From Sphingobium boeckii (GTDB taxonomy: Bacteria; Pseudomonadota; Alphaproteobacteria; Sphingomonadales; Sphingomonadaceae), in assembly GCF_014199215.1 (NCBI RefSeq), contig NZ_JACIJC010000002.1, positions 124,001 through 188,000 of the forward strand: a DNA stretch of 64,000 bases. Direction: 5' to 3'. The notes beneath the pieces are model-generated. The model was not told where the DNA came from. It did no database searches and saw nothing but the letters and a program-made list of their open reading frames with translations. Positions within the stretch are counted from its first letter, which is position 1, and each line of letters starts with the position of its first letter. This document shows, piece by piece, positions 17,421 to 24,905 of the stretch. The position numbers and the translations under genes were made by a program.

Positions 17421-18485
17421 ATGTTCAATTCTAAGACACTTTTCATTATCGGAGCGGGCGCAAGTTGCGAGGCCAATCTTCCCAGTGGGGAAGGTCTCAA
17501 GAGCAAAATCGCTTCACTCTTGAATATCAAATTCGATAATACCAAAGGTCAATATAGCGGTGACATTCAAATCACGCAGGCGTTGAGAGATTATGCAAAG
17601 CTACCTGATGGAAGATCGGGAGACATTAATCCATATTTATACAAGGCGTGGCGCATCGCCGATGTTCTTCCAGCAGCAGCTATCTCAATAGATAATTTTC
17701 TCAACGCCCATCAGGGAGACGTTGAGATGGAGCTTTGCGGTAAACTTGGAATTGTCAAAAGCATATTGGATGCAGAACGAGAAAGCGCTTTGGGTTCGCA
17801 CAATACCATTTCAGGAAAATTTAATCTTCATGCTTTAATAGGAACCTGGTATGTTGGCTTCTTCCAAATGCTGACAGAAAACGTATCTCGCGCGCGTGCA
17901 TCGTCCGTATTCGAAAACGTGAGCATAATCACGTTTAATTATGATCGGTGTATTGAGCGATTTTTGATCCAGGCTCTGGCTGATTATTATGACCTGACTA
18001 TGCCTGAAGCCGAGCAGATCATGATCAATCTTCCTATCTACCACCCTTATGGCAAAGTTGGACCGTTACCATGGCAAGACCCGCATAACGCAGTCCCATT
18101 TGGCTCAAGCACCACGAACCTCCTCACAGCCGCCCAGCGCGTAAAAACTTTCACGGAAGGCATGGGCGACGACGATACGCTCGCGTTGATGCACGATGCT
18201 GTGACCAAAGCAGAAACAATCGTATTTATTGGCTTCGCTTTTCACCCGGCTAATATGCAACTACTGACACCTCCCGAAAGCACTCAAACAAAGCGTATAT
18301 TCGGCACTACTCTAGGGCTGTCGGATGCGGACGAAGCCGTCATAGAAGAAGATATTCTGAAAATTCTTCACAAAGACCTACTTACTTGGGATGAGCAAAT
18401 TGCGATTAAGCCAAGATTTGCTCAGATGACTGGCGGCGCATTCTTCAAACAATATTTCCGAAGCTTGAGCGCATCACCTAAGTGA
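17421..18485 (+). CDS. SIR2-like domain protein, candidate NAD-targeting defence gene
   Basis: The 354-residue protein starts with a Rossmann-like nucleotide-binding segment LFIIGAGASCEANLPSG (7-23). SIDNFL (89-94), IITFNYDRCIERFL with Asn173 (169-182), YHPYGKVG (207-214) and IVFIGFAFHPAN (267-278) follow, which together match SIR2-like (SIR2_2-type) NAD-binding domains. Several stand-alone or partnered proteins of this type degrade NAD on phage infection; here that role is inference. Asn173 and His208 are candidate catalytic residues, but the common His-Gly pair reads Tyr-Gly. No transmembrane segment or second domain is evident. The gene is alone between murJ and trpS and is visibly AT-richer than its neighbours (22 and 26 G/C in two hand-counted 60-base lines, versus 45 in one line of murJ). 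It was probably acquired by transfer. Confidence 0.85.
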   Translation: MFNSKTLFIIGAGASCEANLPSGEGLKSKIASLLNIKFDNTKGQYSGDIQITQALRDYAKLPDGRSGDINPYLYKAWRIADVLPAAAISIDNFLNAHQGDVEMELCGKLGIVKSILDAERESALGSHNTISGKFNLHALIGTWYVGFFQMLTENVSRARASSVFENVSIITFNYDRCIERFLIQALADYYDLTMPEAEQIMINLPIYHPYGKVGPLPWQDPHNAVPFGSSTTNLLTAAQRVKTFTEGMGDDDTLALMHDAVTKAETIVFIGFAFHPANMQLLTPPESTQTKRIFGTTLGLSDADEAVIEEDILKILHKDLLTWDEQIAIKPRFAQMTGGAFFKQYFRSLSASPK

Positions 18486-19022
18486 ACGATCCAATGCAAA
18501 GCTCGAATATTATGGAACCGTTCAGCCGGATGTGATGGCAATATTTCGGAGTTCGTCTCCGATCATTCCATTTCTCGTCATCCTTCAAACTCGGCCCACT
18601 CTGCTTCCTGCCATGTATTTTGGCGTGAAAATAAAATTTTGCAAAAGCGCAACTCTGCCAAAAGAACAGCAGGTGGTGATGGCTTTACTCGTTAATCAAA
18701 ACTCTTTCCTACAACCCCATTATCGAATATTATTCCCTCTTTGTTTGGCGAGTGCATCGGACATGTCTCCCGCGTACCATTGCCCCCCATCGCCCAGCGC
18801 TGCTTCTTCGAGACCCTAACCGACACCGACAGCAGCACCAACCGCTTTGCTAACTAGCCGGGATACCGCCAACCCGATCACACAGCCATTGTGCCAGACA
18901 GTGTGACCCTTGTGTGACCTTTGGCGAAATTCCGCCATTCCTTCCTCCGCCTCCCATCCCGCGCTTGCACATTGCGCACCGGGCGGGCATCCGCAGCGCA
19001 CACTTTAAGCGAAAGCCCTATC
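18486..19022. other. Right flank of the inserted segment and trpS leader
   Basis: The 537 bases hold no gene I can support. The first 280 or so remain AT-rich like the SIR2-like gene. From about 18820 composition returns to that of the core genome, marking the likely right border. A 95-codon frame at 18532-18819 has no recognisable pattern. No terminator or flanking direct repeat was found. Confidence 0.5.
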
Positions 19023-20048
19023 ATGCGCGTTCTTTCCGGCATCCAGACCACCGGCCATCTCCACCTCGGCAATTATCTGGGCGCGATCAAGAATTGGGTG
19101 AAGATGCAGGATACCGTTGGCGCGGAGGGGGGGGAGTGTCTCTATTTCCTCGCCGATCTCCACGCGATCACCGTCCACAATGATCCCGCCGAATTGCGTG
19201 ACAATACGCGCAACATGGCCGCCGCGCTGATCGCCGCCGGGGTCGATCCCGATCGCTCGACGCTGTTCAATCAGGCGCAGGTGCCTGCACATGCCGAGCT
19301 CGCCTGGTTGCTGAACGGCACGGCGCGGATTGGCTGGCTCAACCGGATGACCCAGTTCAAGGAGAAATCGGGGAAGAACAAGGAGGGCGCGAGCGTCGGC
19401 CTCTATGTCTATCCCGTGCTCCAGGCCGCCGACATCCTGATCTATCAATCCACCCATGTGCCGGTAGGCGAGGATCAGCGCCAGCATCTGGAGCTGACGC
19501 GCGATATCGCGATCAAGTTCAATCAGGATTTCGGGCGCGAGGTGTTCACCATTCCCGATGCCTATATCCCCAAGACCGCGGCGCGAATCATGTCTTTGCG
19601 CGATGGCACCGCGAAAATGTCCAAATCCGATCCGTCGGACATGAGCCGGGTCAATCTGTCGGATGATGTGGACATGATCGCGCAGAAGGTGCGCAAGGCG
19701 AAGAGCGATGCCGATGCGCTGCCCGATGATATCGCCGCGCTGGAGGGCCGGCCCGAAGCGCGCAATCTGGTCAACATCTATGCCACGCTGGCCGATACCA
19801 CGCCCGAAGCGGTGCTGGCGCAATTCGCGGGCCAGGGATTCGGGCAGTTCAAGCCCGCGCTGGCGGATCTTCTGGTTTCCGTGCTGGGGCCGATCACCAC
19901 GCGCTATAATGAATTGCGCACCGATACCGCGCAGCTCGACGCCTATCTCGCGCATGGCGCGGCCAAGGCGCGGGCGCTGGCCGCGCCGACGCTGGATGCG
20001 GCTTATGATGCGCTGGGTCTGCTGCGTGCGGCGAACCGTGCAACCTGA
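19023..20048 (+). CDS. trpS: Tryptophan-tRNA ligase
   Basis: The ATG at 19023 gives 341 residues beginning MRVLSGIQTTGHLHLGNYLG, where the class I synthetase HIGH motif appears as HLHLGN. The KMSKS loop is present intact as AKMSKSDPSD. The enzyme charges tRNA-Trp. Length is typical of bacterial TrpRS. A frame extension to 18921 is rejected because the conserved N-terminus begins at the chosen ATG. Its normal neighbour murJ lies upstream beyond the inserted segment. Confidence 0.96.
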   Translation: MRVLSGIQTTGHLHLGNYLGAIKNWVKMQDTVGAEGGECLYFLADLHAITVHNDPAELRDNTRNMAAALIAAGVDPDRSTLFNQAQVPAHAELAWLLNGTARIGWLNRMTQFKEKSGKNKEGASVGLYVYPVLQAADILIYQSTHVPVGEDQRQHLELTRDIAIKFNQDFGREVFTIPDAYIPKTAARIMSLRDGTAKMSKSDPSDMSRVNLSDDVDMIAQKVRKAKSDADALPDDIAALEGRPEARNLVNIYATLADTTPEAVLAQFAGQGFGQFKPALADLLVSVLGPITTRYNELRTDTAQLDAYLAHGAAKARALAAPTLDAAYDALGLLRAANRAT

Positions 20049-20142
20049 TGGTTGGTTTGCGCGTTCAATCTGCGTTCAGCCGATTTGACTTATGCTCCTG
20101 TCATAACGACATATGAACAGTCGCTTCAAAAGGTTTGACACT

Positions 20143-20817
20143 ATGACGATCATCCGCAAAATCGCTCTCGCTGCCGCTCCGATCGCTTTGATGGCGCTGG
20201 GCGGGTGCGCCACCGGCTTCCGCGCCGATGTCGCGCGCTTCCAGGCCATGCCCGCGCCGCAGGGCGAAACCTTCGCGGTGGTCGCGCAGGATCCCGCCTT
20301 GCAGGGCGGTCTCGAATTTTCCCAATATGCGCGGCTGGTGAGCGCCGAGCTGGTGCAGCAGGGCTATCAGCCCGCGGCGTCGCCCGCCCAGGCTTCGATG
20401 ATCGTCAAGCTCGATTACGGCGTCGATCGCGGCCGTGAGAAGATCCGCAGTTCGCCCGGTTTCTATGGTGCCGGCTATGGCGATCCCTTCTGGGGTCGTG
20501 GCGGTTGGGGTGGCTGGGGCGGCGGCTATGGCGGCTGGGGCCGTCGCGGCTATCTGATGGGCTTCCATGATCCCTTCATGTGGGGCGGCTATGGCAATGA
20601 TGTGCAGAGCTACACCGTTTACACCAGCGATCTCGATATGGTGATCGAGCGTCAGGGCAATGGCCAGCGTCTGTTCGAAGGCTCGGCCAAGGCCGTCTCC
20701 AGCACCGATCGGCTGACCTATCTCGTGCCCAATCTGATCGAGGCGCTGTTTACCGGCTTTCCCGGCAATTCGGGCGAAGCGGTGAAGATCACCGTCCCGC
20801 CGCCACCGAAGAACTGA
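20143..20817 (+). CDS. DUF4136-type lipoprotein
   Basis: The ATG at 20143 gives 224 residues with a lipoprotein signal ending ALGGC (lipobox). The domain that follows has LEFSQYARLVSAELVQQGYQ and a late YTVYTSDLDMVIERQGNGQRLFEGSAK, the DUF4136 pattern. A Gly/Trp-rich stretch of about 20 residues (GRGGWGGWGGGYGGWGRRGY) interrupts the domain. An earlier in-frame ATG at 20113 would extend the signal by 10 residues. The protein should sit in the periplasm anchored to a membrane; function is unknown. Confidence 0.82.
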   Translation: MTIIRKIALAAAPIALMALGGCATGFRADVARFQAMPAPQGETFAVVAQDPALQGGLEFSQYARLVSAELVQQGYQPAASPAQASMIVKLDYGVDRGREKIRSSPGFYGAGYGDPFWGRGGWGGWGGGYGGWGRRGYLMGFHDPFMWGGYGNDVQSYTVYTSDLDMVIERQGNGQRLFEGSAKAVSSTDRLTYLVPNLIEALFTGFPGNSGEAVKITVPPPPKN

Positions 20818-20832
20818 GGCGAGTTACACGGC

Positions 20833-20923
20833 CGTCACCCTGAACTTGTTTCAGGGTCCATTTCAAAGTCGCGACCCTATTGCGAGCGGACGAATGGATG
20901 CTGAAACAAGTTCAGCATGACGG
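20833..20923. repeat. Intergenic inverted repeat, family B
   Basis: CCGTCACCCTGAACTTGTTT at the left is mirrored by AAACAAGTTCAGCATGACGG at the right, with the inner TCCATT and AATGGA also pairing. It follows the lipoprotein gene. Confidence 0.85.
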
Positions 20924-20960
20924 TTATGGGCAGAGTGCGATGGCTTTCGGTCGATCCAAC

Positions 20961-21044
20961 CCGTCATTGCGAGCGTAGCGAAGCAATCCAGAACGGTTTA
21001 TGCCACCTTGGATTGCCGCGTCGCTGCGCTCCTCGCAATGACGG
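20961..21044. repeat. Intergenic inverted repeat, family D
   Basis: CCGTCATTGCGAGCGTAGCG begins the left arm and CTCCTCGCAATGACGG ends the right arm, with AGCAATCC and GGATTGC pairing further in. A repeat of this sequence type is common in alphaproteobacterial intergenic regions. It lies just downstream of the dnaA stop. Confidence 0.85.
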
Positions 21045-21071
21045 AGCCATGCAACGTCATCACGCTCTAAA

Positions 21072-22478
21072 TCAGCCCTCGAGCGTCCGGATCAGCGCGC
21101 GGACGTCGCCGTCGATCTCGGTGTCGCTGGCGCGCAGCTTCTCGATCTGGCGCACGGCGTGGATCACCGTAGTGTGATCGCGGCCGCCGAATTTGCGGCC
21201 GATTTCAGGCAGTGAGCGCGGGGTCAGCCGTTTCGCCAGATACATGGCGATCTGGCGCGGACGGGCGATGGCGCGGGCGCGGCGGGCGGAGACCAGATCA
21301 TTCTGGCGGATGTCGAAATGGTCGCACACCCGTTTCTGGATCTCGTCGATCGTCACCTTGCGCTGGCTGGCCTGCAGCAGATCGCCCAGCACGTCCTGGG
21401 TGAAGGCCAGGTCGATGGCGCGCCCGGTGAGCGTGGCATAAGCCGCGACGCGGTTCATCGCCCCTTCCAGTTCGCGGACATTGTTGGCGATCTTGCGGGC
21501 CAGGAAGCAGACCACTTCCTCGGGCACCACGGACCCGGCCGCCTCGGCCTTGCGGCGGAGGATGGCCAGGCGCAGATCATGGTCGGCGGGCTTTACATCG
21601 GCCACCAGACCCATGGCGAGGCGCGAGAGGATGCGCGCATCCACGCCTTCCAGCGCCTGCGGGCTGCGGTCGGCGCTGATCACCAGCCTTTTGCCGCTGG
21701 CCATCACCTCATTGACGGTGTGGAGAAACTCCTCCTGCGTCGATCCCTTGCCGGCGATGAACTGCACATCGTCGATCATCAGCAGATCGGCGGAGCGGAG
21801 CTTGGCCTTGAACCCGAGCGTATCCTTCGCCCGCATCGCCGAGACGAATTCCACCATGAACTTCTCGGCAGACATGTAGACGATATTGGCACCGGGCTGG
21901 CTGGCCTCGAAAGCATGGCCGATGGCGTGCAGCAGATGCGTCTTGCCCTGGCCCGTGCCGCCATGGATGAACAAGGGATTGAACATCACCGGGCCGCTTT
22001 CGGCCATCTTGCGCGCCGCGCTGCCCGCGAGCGCATTGGCATCGCCGGTGATGAAACTGTCGAACGTGAAACGCTGATCGAGCGAACTGGCGGTGCGGGG
22101 CTCGGGAATGGGCTGCGGCACGACCGCCAGCGCCTCGGGCTCCGGCTCCGCGGCATAGAGAGCCACGCCCTCCACAGCGTCCTCTGCGAGCACCATAACG
22201 CCGCTCACCATCGGCGCGACGGCGCGCCACGCGAGCGTCAGCCGCTCCGCGAAATGCGATTCGACCCAGCGCGCCATGAAGGGAGAGGGCAGCACCATTT
22301 CGACAAGGCCGTCTTCGGCGTGAAACGCGCCCAGCCGGATCGGCTTCAGCCAGTGATCGAACGTGCGCACCCCGCAATCGCGCCGCAGTCCGGCACGGAC
22401 CTCGGTCCAGGCTTGGGCGAACGGCGCAGCATTCTCGTAAGTCACGTCCTGCGCCTTGTTATTCGCCATTCGGTTCAC
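21072..22478 (-). CDS. dnaA: Chromosomal replication initiator DnaA
   Basis: The 468-residue protein has domain I (about 15-85), a variable linker with a Glu/Pro/Ala-rich stretch, AAA+ domain III starting at RFTFDSFITGDANALA with Walker A GGTGQGKTH and Walker B LLMIDDVQF, and DNA-binding domain IV ending with FGGRDHTTVIHAVRQIEKL, the DnaA signature. It binds DnaA boxes at oriC and starts replication. It is downstream of rpsT on the same strand, a usual order in this group. No cluster of DnaA boxes was seen around it, so oriC is probably elsewhere. Confidence 0.97.
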   Translation of the reverse strand: MNRMANNKAQDVTYENAAPFAQAWTEVRAGLRRDCGVRTFDHWLKPIRLGAFHAEDGLVEMVLPSPFMARWVESHFAERLTLAWRAVAPMVSGVMVLAEDAVEGVALYAAEPEPEALAVVPQPIPEPRTASSLDQRFTFDSFITGDANALAGSAARKMAESGPVMFNPLFIHGGTGQGKTHLLHAIGHAFEASQPGANIVYMSAEKFMVEFVSAMRAKDTLGFKAKLRSADLLMIDDVQFIAGKGSTQEEFLHTVNEVMASGKRLVISADRSPQALEGVDARILSRLAMGLVADVKPADHDLRLAILRRKAEAAGSVVPEEVVCFLARKIANNVRELEGAMNRVAAYATLTGRAIDLAFTQDVLGDLLQASQRKVTIDEIQKRVCDHFDIRQNDLVSARRARAIARPRQIAMYLAKRLTPRSLPEIGRKFGGRDHTTVIHAVRQIEKLRASDTEIDGDVRALIRTLEG

Positions 22479-22821
22479 GCCTCGCCCTGCCCACCTGCGC
22501 GCTCAATGCGCCTTCAATCAGAGTCAACGCGCTCCCTCGGCCGGAACTGACTTGCCCCGACGCGAATACCCGCTGAATCATGCTGTCCCGGCCACTGATA
22601 CGACTCGCCGGAGGTCTGTTTTAGGGACGGACTCGGACCCGGATCAAGGGCAGCCCTGTCAAAAATATGAAATAAAGACGCTTGACTCCGCAAAGGCGCG
22701 CAAATCAACCAGATGGGCATTTTTCTGTTTTATTTTAATGCTTTAGACTTGGTTGCGATATCGCAATGACGGGCGAATCGCGGGATTGCCTAGGCAGCGG
22801 GAATAGAGCCCGCGCAAAACA
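22479..22821. other. dnaA leader region
   Basis: The stretch between dnaA and the rpsT terminator contains an AT-rich part (about 22660-22745). No copy of TTATCCACA or its complement was seen on either strand. It should carry the dnaA promoter on the minus strand, but no clear -35/-10 pair could be fixed. Confidence 0.5.
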
Positions 22822-22854
22822 AAAGGCCCGCCGACTGGAAGCCGGCGGGCCTTT
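22811..22854 (-). terminator. Rho-independent terminator of rpsT
   Basis: AAAGGCCCGCCG (22822-22833) and CGGCGGGCCTTT (22843-22854) are perfect 12-base arms around a 9-base loop. Read on the minus strand they are followed by TTTTGTTTTG. The plus-strand side has CGTTTTTG, so it may work in both directions. Confidence 0.92.
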
Positions 22855-22879
22855 CGTTTTTGTTTACCCAAATAGGGGG

Positions 22880-23143
22880 TCAGGCGAGCGCCGCGACCCG
22901 CTTGTTGAGGCGCGAGAACTTGCGCGAAGCCGTGTTGCGATGAAGCACGCCCTTGGCAACGCCGCGCATCAGCTCGGGCTGAACGCCCTGAAGCGCTGCG
23001 CTGGCGGCAGCTTTGTCACCCGCTTCGAGAGCCGCTTCCACCTTCTTGACGAAGGTACGGATGCGACCGATGCGGTTGCCATTGACTTCGGTACGACGGG
23101 CGTTCCGCCGGATGCGCTTCTTTGCTTGCGGCGTATTCGCCAT
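22880..23143 (-). CDS. rpsT: 30S ribosomal protein S20
   Basis: The 87-residue basic protein begins [17 protein letters not shown] and has the S20 pattern [19 protein letters not shown] and [19 protein letters not shown]. It binds 16S rRNA early in 30S assembly. Own promoter and terminator are recognisable on either side, so it is probably a single-gene unit despite lying between mutM and dnaA on the same strand. Confidence 0.97.
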   Translation of the reverse strand: MANTPQAKKRIRRNARRTEVNGNRIGRIRTFVKKVEAALEAGDKAAASAALQGVQPELMRGVAKGVLHRNTASRKFSRLNKRVAALA

Positions 23144-23205
23144 GCCTGCTGCCTCATATTCGAAAGAAAGAAGGCGCGGAAATCATCCACGCCCGGAAAG
23201 CGGCT

Positions 23206-23234
23206 CCAATAACCACAGACTCGTCGCTGGTCAA
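23206..23234 (-). promoter_or_regulatory. Likely sigma-70 promoter of rpsT
   Basis: On the minus strand TTGACC (23234-23229) and TATTGG (23211-23206) are separated by 17 bases. The distance to the rpsT ATG is 62 bases. The -10 is only half-matched. Confidence 0.45.
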
Positions 23235-23253
23235 CCGCTCAACGCCGACCTAA

Positions 23254-24069
23254 TCAACCTTGGCATTTTCCACAGTAAAAGGTGGAGCGTCCCCCATCCA
23301 CGCGGCGAAGAACGGGCTGCGCACAAACGGGGCACTCAAGTCCTTCGCGCCCATAGACGCGCCATTGCTTGAAAAAATAGCCCAATTGCCCATCCGGCCG
23401 CGCATAATCACGCAAGGTGGAGCCCCCCGCTTCGATCGCCGCCGCCAGAACCTCCTTGATCGCCTCCACCAGCAGATCGAGCCGTTTGCGCGCAATCCGG
23501 CCGCCTGGTTTGGTCGGCGCAATGCCCGCCATATGCAGCGATTCACACACATAGATATTGCCGAGTCCCGCCACGATCCGTTGATCGAGCAACAGCAATT
23601 TGATCGCGGAGACTCGCCCCTCCAGCGCGGCGGCGAGATAGGGCGCGTCGAAACCCTCGCCCAAAGGCTCCGGCCCCAGCGCCATGAACGGTGCAAATCG
23701 CTCCACCAGCGCGGTTTCCACCAGGTCGATCGAGCCGAACCGCCGCGGATCGTTCAGCGCCAACAACCGCCCCGATCCGGTTTCGATCACCAGATGATCA
23801 TGCGTGCCGATGTCCTCCGGATCGACCCGCCAGCGCCCGGACATACCCAGGTGAAAGATCATCGTATCGCCCCGGTCGGTCGCGATAAGCCCGTATTTCG
23901 CGCGGCGGGAAAGCCCTGTCACGCGCGCGCCGGTCAGCCTTTGCCGCAGATCGACGGGGATGGCGCGGCGCAGATCGGCGCGGCGCGGCTCCACGCGTGC
24001 CAGCACTTCCCCCTCCAGCACCCCGGTCAGGCCGCGCACCGTGGTTTCGACTTCGGGCAATTCAGGCAT
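23254..24069 (-). CDS. mutM: Formamidopyrimidine-DNA glycosylase
   Basis: The ATG at 24069 gives MPELPEVETTVRGL, where Pro1 (after Met removal) is the catalytic nucleophile and the following Glu is conserved, fixing the start. The 271-residue protein continues with the H2TH domain and ends in a zinc finger with two CxxC pairs (CPVC and CGKC) enclosing RSTFY. It removes oxidised purines such as 8-oxoguanine and nicks the strand. It is divergent from ubiE, with 104 bases between starts. Confidence 0.97.
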   Translation of the reverse strand: MPELPEVETTVRGLTGVLEGEVLARVEPRRADLRRAIPVDLRQRLTGARVTGLSRRAKYGLIATDRGDTMIFHLGMSGRWRVDPEDIGTHDHLVIETGSGRLLALNDPRRFGSIDLVETALVERFAPFMALGPEPLGEGFDAPYLAAALEGRVSAIKLLLLDQRIVAGLGNIYVCESLHMAGIAPTKPGGRIARKRLDLLVEAIKEVLAAAIEAGGSTLRDYARPDGQLGYFFKQWRVYGREGLECPVCAQPVLRRVDGGRSTFYCGKCQG

Positions 24070-24173
24070 GGCCAAGGACTTAACAGGCTTTGCACCCGCG
24101 GCAAGTCTGGCTAGAGCGTCCTCACCCAACCGCAGGCCCCGCAGTTTGCAGGATCGGCACGAGAGGCGTTCCA

Positions 24174-24905
24174 ATGACCGACACCGTTTCCTTCGGCTAT
24201 CAAGATATCGACGCCAGCGAGAAGGCCGGCCGCGTCCGCGCCGTCTTCTCCAACGTGGCGGCGAAATATGATCTCATGAATGATGCCATGTCCGGCGGGA
24301 TGCACCGGCTGTGGAAAGACCGCTTCGTGCGCCGGGTGAAACCGCGCGCCGGCGAATTGATCCTCGACGTCGCGGGCGGCACGGGGGACATCGCCTTTCG
24401 GATGCACGCCTCGGGTGCCGCGATCACGGTGTCCGACATCAATCCGCAAATGCTGGAAGTCGGCATGGAGCGCGCGCGGAAAAAGGGGCTGGAAGGCCTG
24501 ATCTGGGCCGAGGAAAATGCCGAAACGCTCAGCTTTCCATCAGCCAGTTTCGATGCCTATACGATCGCCTTCGGGATCCGCAATGTGACCCATGTGCAGC
24601 AGGCGTTGAACGATGCGCACCGCGTGCTGAAACGCGGCGGCCGCTTCTTCTGCCTGGAATTCTCCACCACGCTGTGGCCCGGCTTCTCCGACGTCTATGA
24701 TCGCTATTCGCATACGATGGTGCCCAAGCTCGGCAAGCTGCTGGCCAATGATGAAGAGAGCTATCGCTATCTGATCGAATCGATCCGGCGTTTCCCCGAT
24801 ATGGCCACGTTCAAGGGCATGATCGACAAGGCCGGCTTCGTTCAGTCCAACGTGGAGCCGATGCTGGGCGGGCTCGTGGCCATCCATAGCGGCTGGAAGA
24901 TTTGA
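24174..24905 (+). CDS. ubiE: Demethylmenaquinone/ubiquinone C-methyltransferase UbiE
   Basis: The 243-residue class I methyltransferase has the UbiE signatures VAAKYDLMNDAMSGGMHRLWKD near the N-terminus and RVLKRGGRFFCLEFS later, with SAM motif I LDVAGGTGDIAF. It methylates the benzoquinol ring at C2 in ubiquinone synthesis. The ATG at 24174 begins the family pattern; an earlier frame extension lacks it. It overlaps the start of ubiB in a TTGA junction, so translation is probably coupled. Confidence 0.96.
   Translation: MTDTVSFGYQDIDASEKAGRVRAVFSNVAAKYDLMNDAMSGGMHRLWKDRFVRRVKPRAGELILDVAGGTGDIAFRMHASGAAITVSDINPQMLEVGMERARKKGLEGLIWAEENAETLSFPSASFDAYTIAFGIRNVTHVQQALNDAHRVLKRGGRFFCLEFSTTLWPGFSDVYDRYSHTMVPKLGKLLANDEESYRYLIESIRRFPDMATFKGMIDKAGFVQSNVEPMLGGLVAIHSGWKI

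Noticed and set aside
18532-18819. A 95-codon frame on the plus strand after the SIR2-like gene, a possible partner protein
   Set aside because: No Shine-Dalgarno sequence, no recognisable domain, low-complexity composition, and the frame runs across the change in base composition near the island border.
22479-22879. Possible oriC between dnaA and rpsT
   Set aside because: The stretch is partly AT-rich but no DnaA box (TTATCCACA or close variants) was found on either strand; a single near-match elsewhere (684-692) is isolated.
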